Source: Sphingobacterium sp. SRCM116780 (GTDB taxonomy: Bacteria; Bacteroidota; Bacteroidia; Sphingobacteriales; Sphingobacteriaceae). From it: 64,000 nucleotides of DNA. Shown here one piece after another: positions 30,406 to 39,855 of this stretch (its first letter is position 1; each line of letters opens with the position of its first letter). The notes below the pieces were generated by a model. It did no database searches, was not told where the DNA came from, and was given only the letters and a program-made list of their open reading frames with translations. Where the stretch lies: NCBI RefSeq assembly GCF_021442025.1, contig NZ_CP090446.1, positions 2,108,001 to 2,172,000 on the forward strand, written 5' to 3'. A program made the translations under genes and the position numbers.

Positions 30406-31257
30406 ATGGAAACGCAAGCAAGTCTTAATTACAATCGCATTGCAAAGGCAATCGAATATATACAACAGCATTTCAAGGGACAGCCAAACTTAGATGAGGT
30501 AGCAGGTAAAATACATTTAAGTCCATCACATTTTCAGCGGCTCTTTACAGAATGGGCAGGTACAAGTCCTAAAAAATTTTTGCAATACATCAGTGTTGAA
30601 CATGCAAAAAAAATGTTGACTGAAAACAATCAAATCACTTTATTTGATATGGCTTATGAAACTGGTCTTTCCAGTACAAGCCGACTTCACGATCTATTCA
30701 TTAATATTGAAGGAATGACTCCTGCTGAATATAAAAATGGCGGTCAATCTCTCTCGATCAATTATAGTTTTGCGAATAGTCCGTTTGGTGAGATCATCAT
30801 TGCTTCTACTGCTAAAGGAATCTGCTATATTGCCTTCGAAGGAGATGAAATAAAAGCATTGAACGATCTCAAGAGTAAGTTTCCAAATGCGACATTTCAC
30901 AGTAAGTTAGATCGCTTACAAGAAAATGCTTTATTTATTTTTCAAAATGACTGGAATCAATTATCGGATATAAAACTGCATTTAAAGGGTACAGATTTCC
31001 AATTGAAAGTCTGGGAAAGCTTGCTAAAAATACCGATGGGAAAACTTGCTACCTATGGTAATATTGCCAATCAGATCGGTAATCCGAAAGCTTCTCGAGC
31101 TGTAGGAACGGCTATTGGTAGTAATCCTGTTGCTTTTCTTATTCCATGTCATCGTGTTATTCAGTCTACAGGTATTACTGGGGGATATATGTGGGGACCA
31201 ACGAGAAAAACAGCTATTATTGGTTGGGAAAGTGCGCAATCAAATCTCGAATTTTAG
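30406..31257 (+). CDS. AraC-type regulator fused to O6-methylguanine-DNA methyltransferase (Ada-like)
   Basis: A 283-aa bifunctional repair protein. Residues about 8-112 are an AraC helix-turn-helix pair (HLSPSHFQRLFTEWAG, then AYETGLSSTSRLHDLF). Residues about 125-280 are a methylguanine methyltransferase with the acceptor Cys248 in PCHRV and the Asn/Arg segment GNPKASRAVGTA. The Cys-rich N-terminal phosphotriester domain of E. coli Ada is absent, so it cannot sense methylphosphotriesters the classical way. It transfers the alkyl group from O6-alkylguanine onto itself. The next gene encodes AlkB, so the two make an alkylation-repair unit. Confidence 0.92.
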   Translation: METQASLNYNRIAKAIEYIQQHFKGQPNLDEVAGKIHLSPSHFQRLFTEWAGTSPKKFLQYISVEHAKKMLTENNQITLFDMAYETGLSSTSRLHDLFINIEGMTPAEYKNGGQSLSINYSFANSPFGEIIIASTAKGICYIAFEGDEIKALNDLKSKFPNATFHSKLDRLQENALFIFQNDWNQLSDIKLHLKGTDFQLKVWESLLKIPMGKLATYGNIANQIGNPKASRAVGTAIGSNPVAFLIPCHRVIQSTGITGGYMWGPTRKTAIIGWESAQSNLEF

Positions 31258-31310
31258 AAATACTTCATGCATTTAAGATATAGTACTTATAATAAAAATG
31301 TGGAGGAAAT

Positions 31311-31919
31311 ATGAAATTGTTTGAAGATCTTATTGATCATAAAAAAAACTGGCTTCCCCAAGATGGAACTGTATACTATTATGGCAAAATATTGCCATCA
31401 GAAACAGCTGATTTATATTTTCAAAAACTCTTAGACAAGATTGACTGGCGTAACGATGAAGCAATTATCTTTGGAAAGAAAATATTGACCAAAAGAAAAG
31501 TTGCTTGGTATGGTGAAAAGTCTTTTGAATATACCTATTCCAACACCACTAAACAGGCATTACCTTGGTCGAAAGAGTTGTTGGAACTGAAAAATCTAGT
31601 TGAAAAAGAAACAGGTGAAACATTTAACTCTTGCTTACTCAACTTATATCATACTGGCGATGAAGGAATGGCTTGGCACAGTGATGGAGAAAAAGATCTC
31701 AAGAAAAATGGTGCTATAGGCTCATTGAGTTTTGGAGCGGAGCGTAAATTTGCTTTTAAGCATAAACAAACAAAGGAAAAAGTAGAGCTGACTTTAGCAC
31801 ATGGAAGTCTATTAATAATGAAAGATGCGACACAGACTCACTGGTTGCACCGACTTCCACCAACTAAAAAAGTCAATTCTCCAAGAATAAATTTGACTTT
31901 CAGAACAATTGTTGAATAA
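31311..31919 (+). CDS. alkB: AlkB-type 2-oxoglutarate/Fe(II) DNA repair dioxygenase
   Basis: A 202-aa oxidative demethylase acting on 1-methyladenine and 3-methylcytosine. Iron ligands are H123 and D125 (WHSDGEKDL) and H180 (WLHRLPP). The oxoglutarate-binding arginines R192 and R198 (SPRINLTFR) follow at the +12 and +18 spacing seen in ABH2-type enzymes. It lacks an N-terminal extension, matching the short ABH2-like bacterial group. It lies 53 bp after the Ada-like gene in the same direction, with a good purine-rich stretch (GGAGG, about 31301-31307) before the ATG. Confidence 0.92.
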   Translation: MKLFEDLIDHKKNWLPQDGTVYYYGKILPSETADLYFQKLLDKIDWRNDEAIIFGKKILTKRKVAWYGEKSFEYTYSNTTKQALPWSKELLELKNLVEKETGETFNSCLLNLYHTGDEGMAWHSDGEKDLKKNGAIGSLSFGAERKFAFKHKQTKEKVELTLAHGSLLIMKDATQTHWLHRLPPTKKVNSPRINLTFRTIVE

Positions 31920-31978
31920 ATAAGGCCGCTACTGCAATTGGATAGCGTATTCAAAACCACACAAAACTAGATAACCTG

Positions 31979-32539
31979 ATGAACGTTTTACTGCAGCAAT
32001 TAAAAAAATATGGAAGCCTTACTCTAGACCTTGAAGAAGAATTGCTAAAAAAAACAAAACACATAACCAAGCAAAAAGGTGATTTTTTCTTAAAACAAGG
32101 TCAAATTGTTTCCAACCTATTCGTCATCGAAGAAGGACTGGTACGTGCATTTTACAAAAAAGATGATCGAGAAATCACAGTATGGTTTGGTCTTGAAAAC
32201 ATGATTTTGGGATCTGTAATTCCTTTATTTTTCAACCTTCCCTCTTTAGAGAATATCCAATTTTTAGAAGATTCATCTATTTACTACATTTCAAGAGAAG
32301 ATATGAATGAACTGTATCAAAAATATCATCAAATGGAGGTTATAGGAAGAAAATTAGCAGAAGAGTATTGTAAGATATTGGAGGAACGAGTTATTTCTTT
32401 ACAAACAGAATCGGCAGAAGAACGCTACCATACGCTGTTAAAAAACGAACCAAAGGCTGCTCAACGGATTTCTTTAGGACATATCGCATCCTATCTTGGT
32501 ATTGCTCAAGAAACCTTAAGTCGAATTCGAAAAAAATAG
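31979..32539 (+). CDS. Crp/Fnr-family transcriptional regulator
   Basis: A 186-aa regulator. The cyclic-nucleotide-binding-like beta roll is residues about 15-120 (GDFFLKQGQIVSNLFVIEEGLVRAFY). A helical stretch and a winged-helix end follow (ISLGHIASYLGIAQETLSRIRKK) with the typical ETLSR-x-R recognition helix. No cysteine cluster for an Fe-S centre is present, so it is not a classical oxygen sensor; cAMP contacts are also not conserved enough to assume cAMP. It is followed by an FNR-like palindrome and an SMR transporter gene, its likely target. Confidence 0.88.
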   Translation: MNVLLQQLKKYGSLTLDLEEELLKKTKHITKQKGDFFLKQGQIVSNLFVIEEGLVRAFYKKDDREITVWFGLENMILGSVIPLFFNLPSLENIQFLEDSSIYYISREDMNELYQKYHQMEVIGRKLAEEYCKILEERVISLQTESAEERYHTLLKNEPKAAQRISLGHIASYLGIAQETLSRIRKK

Positions 32540-32545
32540 ATGATT

Positions 32546-32559
32546 TTGACATATATCAA
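32546..32559. promoter_or_regulatory. Crp/Fnr-like operator
   Basis: TTGACATATATCAA keeps the TTGA-N6-TCAA core of Crp/Fnr sites. It is centred about 43 bp before the expected start point of the SMR gene if TTTCTTTG (32582-32589) is the -7 box. That is the class II activator position. Confidence 0.5.
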
Positions 32560-32622
32560 AAAAATCAAATCAAATTGAATGTTTCTTTGTACAATTAATA
32601 ACAACATTAATAAAAGACGCAA

Positions 32623-32952
32623 ATGAAATATTTATTTTTAGGTTTAGCAATCGCATTTGAATTATTAGGCAGTAGTTTTTTGAAGGTATCCAATGGATTT
32701 TCAAAACTTATTCCATCTGTCGTCACCATTATCTCTTTTATTATTTGTTTTTATTTTCTTTCATTAGCGCTTAGATTTATTCCATTAAGTGTTGCGTATG
32801 CGATTTGGGGAGGCTTGGGTATCGTATTGACGACAGCCATATCTGTGATTATATTCAAACAATCCTTGGATCTTCCAGCTGTAATTGGAATAACCCTAAT
32901 CGTTTTGGGAGTAATCATCATGAATGTTTTTTCAAAAGCGGCTACTCATTAG
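32623..32952 (+). CDS. SMR-family multidrug efflux protein
   Basis: A 109-aa membrane protein with four transmembrane helices and the signature Glu early in helix 1 (LAIAFELLGSSFLKVS), plus the AYAIWGGLGIV motif of helix 3. It couples proton entry to export of cationic compounds, working as a dimer. The E-x-L-G-S-S-x-L-K pattern groups it with EmrE/QacE-type exporters and not with the guanidinium group, though that split is uncertain by eye. It is probably controlled by the Crp/Fnr protein encoded just upstream. Confidence 0.9.
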   Translation: MKYLFLGLAIAFELLGSSFLKVSNGFSKLIPSVVTIISFIICFYFLSLALRFIPLSVAYAIWGGLGIVLTTAISVIIFKQSLDLPAVIGITLIVLGVIIMNVFSKAATH

Positions 32953-32967
32953 CAGGTTATAACAAAA

Positions 32968-33000
32968 AGCTCCCAATTACATGTGAAGTAACTGGGAGCT
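32968..33000 (+). terminator. bidirectional terminator
   Basis: AGCTCCCAATTAC and GTAACTGGGAGCT pair over 13 bp with one mismatch around ATGTGAA, with A and T flanks on both sides. It separates the convergent SMR and DUF1080 genes. Confidence 0.88.
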
Positions 33001-33023
33001 TCTTTATTAAAAATAACTGATTA

Positions 33024-36000
33024 TTATTTCAATTTTTTCACTCTTATATTTTTAAAGAATACCTCGGAACCATGACCTAGGAAAGCAATATGTCCAGAAG
33101 TACGTTTTAAACCAGGGTGATCTTTACCATCCAGGGTACCGTTTTTACTCGCTTCAGCAATATCTGCATCGACAATAACGACGCCATTCAGTGTCACTTT
33201 AACGCGGTTTCCTTTGACAATAATTTCTTCCGTATTCCACTCACCTACAGGTTTCAACTGTCCTTTTTTTGCAGTCACAACACCATAGACAGAACCATGG
33301 TATTGATAGGGTTTTAAATCTTTATAGATATCTGCCGTGTTATCCAACACTTGAATTTCCATTCCCTCATAGGCTGCATCTCCTTCTAACGGAGCTCTAA
33401 CCCCTACTCCATTATTTGCTCCATCCGTTAATTTGAAATCAAATCGGTATACAAAATCACTATACTCTTCTTTGGTATACAGATTACCACCAAATTTAGC
33501 ATTTGGATATACCCATAACAATCCTTCGTCATTGATAACATAACCATCAGATTTTGTCCATTTATCTAAATTTGTTCCATCAAACAACATTTCAAAGCCT
33601 TCTTTTTTTTCTGCGTCGCTTAATTGAAATACTTGCTTTCTCGCCAGTTCTTTTAAATAAATATCTCTATAATACACCACCGTACCATGCGCCTGTAATT
33701 CGATTTGTTCTGTTGGAAAAATAGATTGGTTACGATCCCAATAATTTTCTAATGGAACCTGATCGGTTACTAATTTACCATTTAGATAAACTGTGACTTT
33801 GTCGTCAACCATTTTAATTCTAAAGGTATTCCACTCGCCCAATGGATTATCAGCCACTAACAAAGGTTTAGATGTTGCTTTTTGGTTATTATATAAACCT
33901 CCAGATCCCACTTGAGCACCATCTTTTACTCTTGCGATATCCCAGATCTGCACCTGTGGTGTACCGCGAAGATAAATACCTGCATCTCCGTCTGTTCCAT
34001 TTTTATCCAACTTCCAATCCACTAACATCTCGAAATCGCCATATTGTTTAATGGTGGCGATGTTATCTCCTTTACCATTGAAAACCAATTCTCCATTTTG
34101 GGCAGACCATCCTTGACGCATTTGTTCATCAGCTTTCACCTGAGCAGCAGCTAATTCCTTCGGCGACATTTGACCTCTTTTGATCGGATTGGCAACTAAG
34201 CCTTTCCATCCTGTCAAATCCTGACCATTGAATAGACTCACAAATCCTTCTGATTTTGGCATCTCCGCAAGATGCTTAATAACAGCTTCTTTTAAGTAAG
34301 AACTTTCACTGCCACTCAAGTTGCCAATAACTTCGTTTAAGACATTACGAACTTCTGCCCCCACAAAACTTTTGTCCTCTAAGGCAATATTCATCGCTGT
34401 GTTTACAGCAGCTCCTTTTAAATCCGCATCTTTCATGTATTGACTTGCAAATATCAGCGCTTGATAAGTACCTGTCGATTGTAAAGAAGCCAATACAGAT
34501 TTTTTCTGATTGCTACTTTTAGCAACTGCAAAAGCATCTTTTAATAAAAGTGTTTTTTGATCATTTGTTTCTGTTGATTTATTGATATTCTTCACTAAAC
34601 CAGAAAATACCTGTTGATTTAAATCAGCAGATAAATCAGCTCTTGATAGCTGAATCAACTCATTCAACGCTAAAGGTGTTGACCAATCCGCGATAGCAGC
34701 AATAGCAGCCTCTTTAAGTGCAGGATTATCCGATTTCAAGTAATTGCTAACGGCTGTCAGCGATGTTTGATCACCTAATCGAGCAAATATGGGGAAATAT
34801 TTTGTTGCACTTGGAGCCGCTGATCGCGAAATATTCGCTGCTAATTTGGTAATATGTTGTTCTTTATTGGGACTCGATTGGATAACATTCGCAATTGCCG
34901 TTTCCAAATTCTTACTGGATGCTTCATCTGCTGTTCCTAATAAATTAATGAGTACATCCAAATCTTTTTCCTGCGCTACATTTGGTAGTGCATTGTTAAT
35001 TGCTTTATTCACCTCAGCATTCGAACTCTTCAATCCCAACACTGCTTGTGAAGAATTACTATTTGATCGAACGCTTAAGATATCCAATAACTGAATTTTC
35101 TTCGCATCATCCACATTTGCTAATGCATTATTAACTTCATCAATGGTATTTTCATTTTTCGAACTTAGCAATAAGGCTTTGATGGATTGATTCAATTGAT
35201 CGTCAGTAGATAAGTTTGAAATCAACGACTTTGATTCTGCACCTTTTGACAATAAATTGATTGCTGACAATCCCGCTAGTTTCGCATGTGTATCTGTCGA
35301 TTTACCAACAAGTTTTTCAATCGCTTTCAATTGGTTGATCGAACCGTTCTGTGCAATGTAATTCAATAAAGATTCTTGAACTGCAGGGCTTGATTTCGCC
35401 GCTAACCCTAATAGTTTTTTCGTATCGTTGGCATCACCATACTTTTGTAATAAACCTAAGGCTACATGACGATAGGTATTATTTTCATTTTGAACTGCCA
35501 ATAACAAATTTTTCTTTTGTTTTTTAGCATCCAATGCTGTCAATAATGTTAAAGATCCAACTTGTGCGTTTATCGCTTTTAATTTAGATGCCTCAGCAAA
35601 CAAGCTATTTAAATACGCGATCGCTTCTGTGTTTTTCTTGTTATCGATTAAAGATTCTGCATAATCCAATCCTAAACCAATGCCATTTAAATTGTCATAA
35701 CTGTAATTGGCTGCCTTTAGTTCTTTCTCAAAAATAGGTAATGCCGCTGTGCCACCAATTTTGCTCAAAGCGATTAATGCTGTTCGCTTGAAGATGTCTG
35801 ATTTGTACTTATCCAGTAAAGCAATAATTGGCTGTTCAGCAGCTTGATTTTTAACATCCCCTAATGCTGTTACTACCGCTATAGCAGATTTTTCATCAGA
35901 CGTATTTGCTAAACCATTCAATAATGCATCACTAGCCTCTTGGCTATGAATAGTAACCAACGTACGAGCTGCACCGTCTGCCAAATAAGAATTATTCAAA

Positions 36001-36422
36001 TAAGTTGCAACTTTTGCTACAGCAGAATTGCCAGCACATTGGCGTAATAGACGGAGAATAAAAGCCTGGTTTGTGTTTTCCTCCACTGTGCTTAAGGCTT
36101 CCAATAGACCTTGCACATACACTTCTTTTTGTTTTTCTTTTCCAGGTTGGTTCACAAAGAATGAATAGCTATTTGTCGCATATTCAACCTCTGCATTATT
36201 TTGTCCTTGCGGTTTTAATCGACTTAACAAAGCAACAACATCGCTAGAAGTGAATCCTTCTAGTTCGTTCATTGCATATAAAAACTTGACCTTTTCATTG
36301 GCTGGTTGTTGCCCGAGTACATCTGCAATTTTGGTTGCTGTCGTCCTATTTTGAGGTTGTTGTGCATATGCAGCAACTTGAAGCAATAATAAAACAGATA
36401 TTGTATTAAAAACTTTTTTCAT
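33024..36422 (-). CDS. secreted HEAT-repeat protein with two DUF1080 (3-keto-glycoside hydrolase-type) domains
   Basis: A 1132-aa protein. The signal peptide is residues 1-20. Residues about 25-735 are alpha-helical HEAT-like repeats (AAIAAIADWSTPLALNELIQL and similar). Two DUF1080 beta-sandwich domains follow, one at about 742-930 (FVSLFNGQDLTGWKGLV, QIWDIARVKDGAQVGSGGLY) and one at about 945-1130 (FEMLFDGTNLDKWTK, GEWNTEEIIVKGNRVKV). DUF1080 members include 3-keto-disaccharide hydrolases. The next gene encodes a Tat-exported Gfo/Idh/MocA oxidoreductase that could make or use 3-keto sugars. The fusion of repeats to two sandwich domains is unusual in size. Confidence 0.85.
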   Translation of the reverse strand: MKKVFNTISVLLLLQVAAYAQQPQNRTTATKIADVLGQQPANEKVKFLYAMNELEGFTSSDVVALLSRLKPQGQNNAEVEYATNSYSFFVNQPGKEKQKEVYVQGLLEALSTVEENTNQAFILRLLRQCAGNSAVAKVATYLNNSYLADGAARTLVTIHSQEASDALLNGLANTSDEKSAIAVVTALGDVKNQAAEQPIIALLDKYKSDIFKRTALIALSKIGGTAALPIFEKELKAANYSYDNLNGIGLGLDYAESLIDNKKNTEAIAYLNSLFAEASKLKAINAQVGSLTLLTALDAKKQKKNLLLAVQNENNTYRHVALGLLQKYGDANDTKKLLGLAAKSSPAVQESLLNYIAQNGSINQLKAIEKLVGKSTDTHAKLAGLSAINLLSKGAESKSLISNLSTDDQLNQSIKALLLSSKNENTIDEVNNALANVDDAKKIQLLDILSVRSNSNSSQAVLGLKSSNAEVNKAINNALPNVAQEKDLDVLINLLGTADEASSKNLETAIANVIQSSPNKEQHITKLAANISRSAAPSATKYFPIFARLGDQTSLTAVSNYLKSDNPALKEAAIAAIADWSTPLALNELIQLSRADLSADLNQQVFSGLVKNINKSTETNDQKTLLLKDAFAVAKSSNQKKSVLASLQSTGTYQALIFASQYMKDADLKGAAVNTAMNIALEDKSFVGAEVRNVLNEVIGNLSGSESSYLKEAVIKHLAEMPKSEGFVSLFNGQDLTGWKGLVANPIKRGQMSPKELAAAQVKADEQMRQGWSAQNGELVFNGKGDNIATIKQYGDFEMLVDWKLDKNGTDGDAGIYLRGTPQVQIWDIARVKDGAQVGSGGLYNNQKATSKPLLVADNPLGEWNTFRIKMVDDKVTVYLNGKLVTDQVPLENYWDRNQSIFPTEQIELQAHGTVVYYRDIYLKELARKQVFQLSDAEKKEGFEMLFDGTNLDKWTKSDGYVINDEGLLWVYPNAKFGGNLYTKEEYSDFVYRFDFKLTDGANNGVGVRAPLEGDAAYEGMEIQVLDNTADIYKDLKPYQYHGSVYGVVTAKKGQLKPVGEWNTEEIIVKGNRVKVTLNGVVIVDADIAEASKNGTLDGKDHPGLKRTSGHIAFLGHGSEVFFKNIRVKKLK

Positions 36423-36440
36423 TTTAGATAGATTAGGAAA

Positions 36441-37709
36441 TTACATAGACCAAGAGCCACGCATTGGTTGATAAATTAAACGGTTTGCTGCTTCATCATT
36501 AATAAACTCTTCTTTTGTAGAATCAAATTTTAATGAGCGATTTAAACGTACAGCGATTAAGCCCATATTCACCAATGTACATGAACGATATCCGTTTATC
36601 TCATTTAATGCAAATTTCTCTCGTGTACGTACGGACTCTAAGAAATCTGTAATTTGTGGAGCAGGTTCTGGATATTGTCCTAATTTTCTTTCTAGATCTG
36701 GGATATCGGAAACAAAGCCTTTATACAGTTTACCCTTTGGTCCTTCTACATAAGCCATACCTTCATCTTTACCTTCTCCATCTAGAATGATTTGGCAACC
36801 ATCGGCATAGGTATAGGTAATTCTTCTCCAAGTGCCTACCGCATCGCTATGTTGTTGAGGAGCATCTACTTCTACCTGAACAGGGCTTTCACCATCTTTT
36901 CCTAAGAAGTATTGAACAGGATCTAAATAATGTTGTCCCATATCTCCTAATCCTCCTCCATCATAATCCCAATATCCTCTGAAAGTGGTGTGAACACGAT
37001 GTGTACTATAAGGTTTATAAGGAGCTGGTCCTAACCACATTTCGTAATCCAATTCTGCAGGGACTGGTTCTACTGGAAGATTTTCTTTTCCTACCCAATA
37101 AAATTTCCAATCAAAACCAGTATGCTTACTGATCGTCACTTTCAATGGCCAGCCTAACATACCTGTATCTACTAATTTTTTAATTTTTTTCACTGGAACA
37201 TTCATTCCGTAAAAATTAGCATCAAAACGAAACCAGGTGTTTAATCGAAATATATTGCCATGTTGAGCGATGGCCTCTTTTACTTTTTTACCTTCTCCAA
37301 TCGTACGGGTCATTGGTTTCTCACACCAGATATCTTTACCTGCGCGTGCAGCTTCTAAAGACATCAAACCATGCCAATGTGGAGGAGTAGCAATATGTAC
37401 AATATCTACTTCAGGAGATTTTATTAAATCACGAAAATCATGATACTCCGTAACCCCTCCCCCTAACGTTTTTTGAGCGATCGCTAAATGCCTTGTATCC
37501 ACATCACATATAGCAACTGTCTTGGTTCCTGCGTATCCAAAGTGACCACGTCCCATTGATCCGACTCCAATGATTCCTTTTGTTAAATGATCACTAGGAG
37601 CCAAATATCCTTGCCCTCCTAATACAAATCTGGGAACAATTGTGAATGCAGCTGCTCCTGTGATGGATTTTTTTAGAAAATCTCTTCTGGAGCTGTTTTT
37701 TTCTTTCAT
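36441..37709 (-). CDS. Gfo/Idh/MocA-family oxidoreductase, Tat-exported
   Basis: A 422-aa NAD(P)-dependent oxidoreductase. A twin-arginine signal (SRRDFLKKSITGAAAF, residues 6-21) sends it folded to the periplasm. A Rossmann domain follows (GIIGVGSMGRGHFGYAG), with the family EKP motif (DIWCEKPMTRT) and a C-terminal beta domain with GLGDMGQHYLDP. The Met-rich end GSWSM is usual for this secreted group. It lies 18 bp upstream of the DUF1080 protein gene in one operon. Together they likely oxidise a sugar or glycoside and cleave the keto product (inference from DUF1080 biochemistry). Confidence 0.9.
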   Translation of the reverse strand: MKEKNSSRRDFLKKSITGAAAFTIVPRFVLGGQGYLAPSDHLTKGIIGVGSMGRGHFGYAGTKTVAICDVDTRHLAIAQKTLGGGVTEYHDFRDLIKSPEVDIVHIATPPHWHGLMSLEAARAGKDIWCEKPMTRTIGEGKKVKEAIAQHGNIFRLNTWFRFDANFYGMNVPVKKIKKLVDTGMLGWPLKVTISKHTGFDWKFYWVGKENLPVEPVPAELDYEMWLGPAPYKPYSTHRVHTTFRGYWDYDGGGLGDMGQHYLDPVQYFLGKDGESPVQVEVDAPQQHSDAVGTWRRITYTYADGCQIILDGEGKDEGMAYVEGPKGKLYKGFVSDIPDLERKLGQYPEPAPQITDFLESVRTREKFALNEINGYRSCTLVNMGLIAVRLNRSLKFDSTKEEFINDEAANRLIYQPMRGSWSM

Positions 37710-37795
37710 AGTAATTGGTATAAATAAGATTTTTGGTTGTATTTAGATTTAATAATCTGTTAAATTACGATTTTTCAATACATTTGAGACCAAAA

Positions 37796-37823
37796 AAAAG
37801 CCTTGTTGGGTAACAAAGCTTTT
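37796..37823 (-). terminator. terminator of recR
   Basis: On the minus strand AAAAGCTTTGTT, loop ACCC, AACAAGGCTTTTTTTT: 12 bp with one wobble, 26 bp after the recR stop. Confidence 0.85.
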
Positions 37824-37848
37824 ACAAACATTAGAACTGACCTATATT

Positions 37849-38463
37849 TTACATCGTATGTCGTTCATATAATGTTCGTGTCGCAATAGATCTACCGAGT
37901 GTCAACTCATCTACATATTCTAATTCTCCGCCAAAAGCAATCCCTCTTGCGATCGTTGTGATCTGAATATTAAATTCTTTTAATTTTCTATACAAATAAA
38001 AGATCGTTGTATCTCCTTCCATAGTCGCGCTTAAAGCTAATATCACCTCTTTGATTTCTTGATTTCTGATACGATCGACTAGTCCTTCGATCTTTAAATC
38101 TGAAGGTCCAACGCCATCCATAGGGGAAATCAATCCGCCTAGCACATGGTAACTTCCTTGATAAGAATTGGTATTTTCAATGGCCATGACATCTCGAGTA
38201 TCTTCAACAACACATATTATGGAGTGATCTCTTTTTTTGGATGTACAAATTTCACATTCCGTGAAATCAGAAATATTAAAGCAGATTCGACAGTATTTTA
38301 TTTCTTCTTTCAGTTGATTAATGGTTCCTGTAAAGCGTGCAACCTCAGCATCTGGCTGCTTTAACAAATGCAAAACAAGTCGCAATGCTGTTTTTTGACC
38401 AACACCAGGTAAACGTCCAAACTCAGCTACAGCGTTTTCTAATAATTTAGAAGAAAAATTCAT
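37849..38463 (-). CDS. recR: recombination mediator RecR
   Basis: A 204-aa ring-forming DNA-binding protein that helps load RecA in the RecFOR pathway. A helix-hairpin-helix lies at the N terminus (LPGVGQKTALRLVLHLL), a four-Cys zinc finger at C58, C61, C70 and C73 (CRIC, CEIC), a Toprim domain at about 80-175 (IICVVEDTRDVMAIE) and a C-terminal Walker-B-like segment (TIARGIAFGGELEYVDE). Length and order are canonical. It is transcribed alone, divergent from the LOG-family gene. Confidence 0.96.
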   Translation of the reverse strand: MNFSSKLLENAVAEFGRLPGVGQKTALRLVLHLLKQPDAEVARFTGTINQLKEEIKYCRICFNISDFTECEICTSKKRDHSIICVVEDTRDVMAIENTNSYQGSYHVLGGLISPMDGVGPSDLKIEGLVDRIRNQEIKEVILALSATMEGDTTIFYLYRKLKEFNIQITTIARGIAFGGELEYVDELTLGRSIATRTLYERHTM

Positions 38464-38570
38464 GTCGCAAATTTAATAATAATAGACTAAGAATATCTCA
38501 ATTTAAAAATAATCCTTATCTTGTATTCCCCGAAATAAATGGGGAAGATTTTTTATATGAATTTTAACGA

Positions 38571-39281
38571 ATGGATATTACAAAAGACGACAAAATAAGA
38601 AGTGCCTTTGAGAACAAAACTTGGCAAGAGATAAAAGTAAAGGATTCGTGGCAGATATTTAAAATCATGTCCGAGTTTGTGGATGGGTTTGAGAAATTAG
38701 CAAAGATAGGTCCGTGTGTATCCATATTTGGTTCTGCCCGAACTCCACAAGATCATAAATATTATCAAATGGCTGTAGACGTAGCTAGTCTATTAACCGC
38801 AAGAGGATATGGTATCATATCTGGTGGTGGTCCCGGTATTATGGAGGCTGCTAATAAAGGGGCTTATGAATCTGGGGGTAAATCTGTGGGTTTGAATATT
38901 GAATTGCCTTTTGAACAATTTCACAATAGATATATTGATCGGGATAAGCTATTGGAGTTTAACTATTTCTTTGTTCGGAAAGTGATGTTCATGAAATACT
39001 CACAGGGTTATATTGTCATGCCTGGGGGATTTGGTACTATGGATGAATTATTTGAGGCAATTACCTTGATCCAAACGGGTAAAATTGCGCGTTTCCCAAT
39101 TGTACTGGTAGGTACAGCCTATTGGGGTGGGTTGTTGGATTGGATTCAAAATACGATGTTAGGTGATAAGTATATCAGTGAAGAGGATTTAAAATTATTC
39201 CGAGTTGTTGATACAGCGGAAGAGGCTGCAGATCATATCTTCAGATTCTATAATAAGTATTTATTAAAACCAAACTTTTAA
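38571..39281 (+). CDS. LOG-family protein (TIGR00730 Rossmann fold)
   Basis: A 236-aa protein of the lysine-decarboxylase-like (LOG) fold, the group that includes cytokinin riboside 5'-monophosphate phosphoribohydrolase. It carries the nucleotide-binding segment SGGGPGIMEAANKGA (84-98) and the catalytic motif PGGFGTMDE (151-159). It probably hydrolyses a nucleoside monophosphate N-glycosidic bond; the substrate in bacteria of this type is unclear. It is alone and ends in a terminator. Confidence 0.92.
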   Translation: MDITKDDKIRSAFENKTWQEIKVKDSWQIFKIMSEFVDGFEKLAKIGPCVSIFGSARTPQDHKYYQMAVDVASLLTARGYGIISGGGPGIMEAANKGAYESGGKSVGLNIELPFEQFHNRYIDRDKLLEFNYFFVRKVMFMKYSQGYIVMPGGFGTMDELFEAITLIQTGKIARFPIVLVGTAYWGGLLDWIQNTMLGDKYISEEDLKLFRVVDTAEEAADHIFRFYNKYLLKPNF

Positions 39282-39301
39282 TCATTCTTTTTATAAAGGA
39301 G

Positions 39302-39339
39302 AAAAAGGGATTCCGTATCATGATGTGGAATCCTTTTTT
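39302..39339 (+). terminator. terminator of LOG-family gene
   Basis: AAAAAGGGATTCC and GGAATCCTTTTTT pair with one bulged G around GTATCATGATGT, followed by a T run. Confidence 0.85.
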
Positions 39340-39855
39340 GGTTTATCTATTATTACAATTCATAGCGTGCTAAATTCATGGGAAACCGTAAAAAGTCTGG
39401 AGTAATATGAGCGAAGAAGTAAGCTTGTACCAATAATGTACATTTAATGTTGTATTTCAGTCTGAACACCTTGGTTTTCAAAAGAGGGATTGATTAACCC
39501 TGCGGAACACTTAAACCAGAGGGGACCAGCTTTTGTTGTGAATGTCGATACCAATGTATAATTTCGGTAAAGCAGTAGTTTCTATTTCCATACATCAATT
39601 GTTTTGCAGCTTAGTCAACGCTAAGCCATATCTTTTTTTGATGCAACGGGATTATCACTTTTACATGGGTGTTTTGCCTCAGGCAGGCTTAAATGCAAAA
39701 TTCAATGGTTGTTTTTCAATTGAACAGTAGTAATAATATCAGCTTTTGTACTTCGAGCCCCACTAAATATAAAGTCGTGAAGTGTTGGAGGTAATAAAAT
39801 AATGCATTAATTTAAAAAGATTTAGATTTTCATTTTAAAATTATAGATTAATTAA
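39340..39855. other. gene-free left edge of second accessory region
   Basis: It contains repeat copy C. A 62-aa ORF at 39542-39730 has no recognisable features and is not called. Nothing else seen. Confidence 0.5.
39405..39530 (-). repeat. dispersed two-hairpin repeat, copy C
   Basis: On the minus strand it reads CTCTGGTTTAAGTGTTCCGC, then TTTTGAAAACCAAGGTGTTC, then ACATTAAATGTACATT and AAGCTTACTTCTTCGC. It aligns with copy D over its whole length, including the CTTTTGAAAACCAAGGT and ATGTACATT segments that copies A and B lack or vary. Confidence 0.75.

Noticed and set aside
39542..39730. 62-codon plus-strand ORF
   Set aside because: No recognisable features, no promoter and it starts just after a repeat copy.
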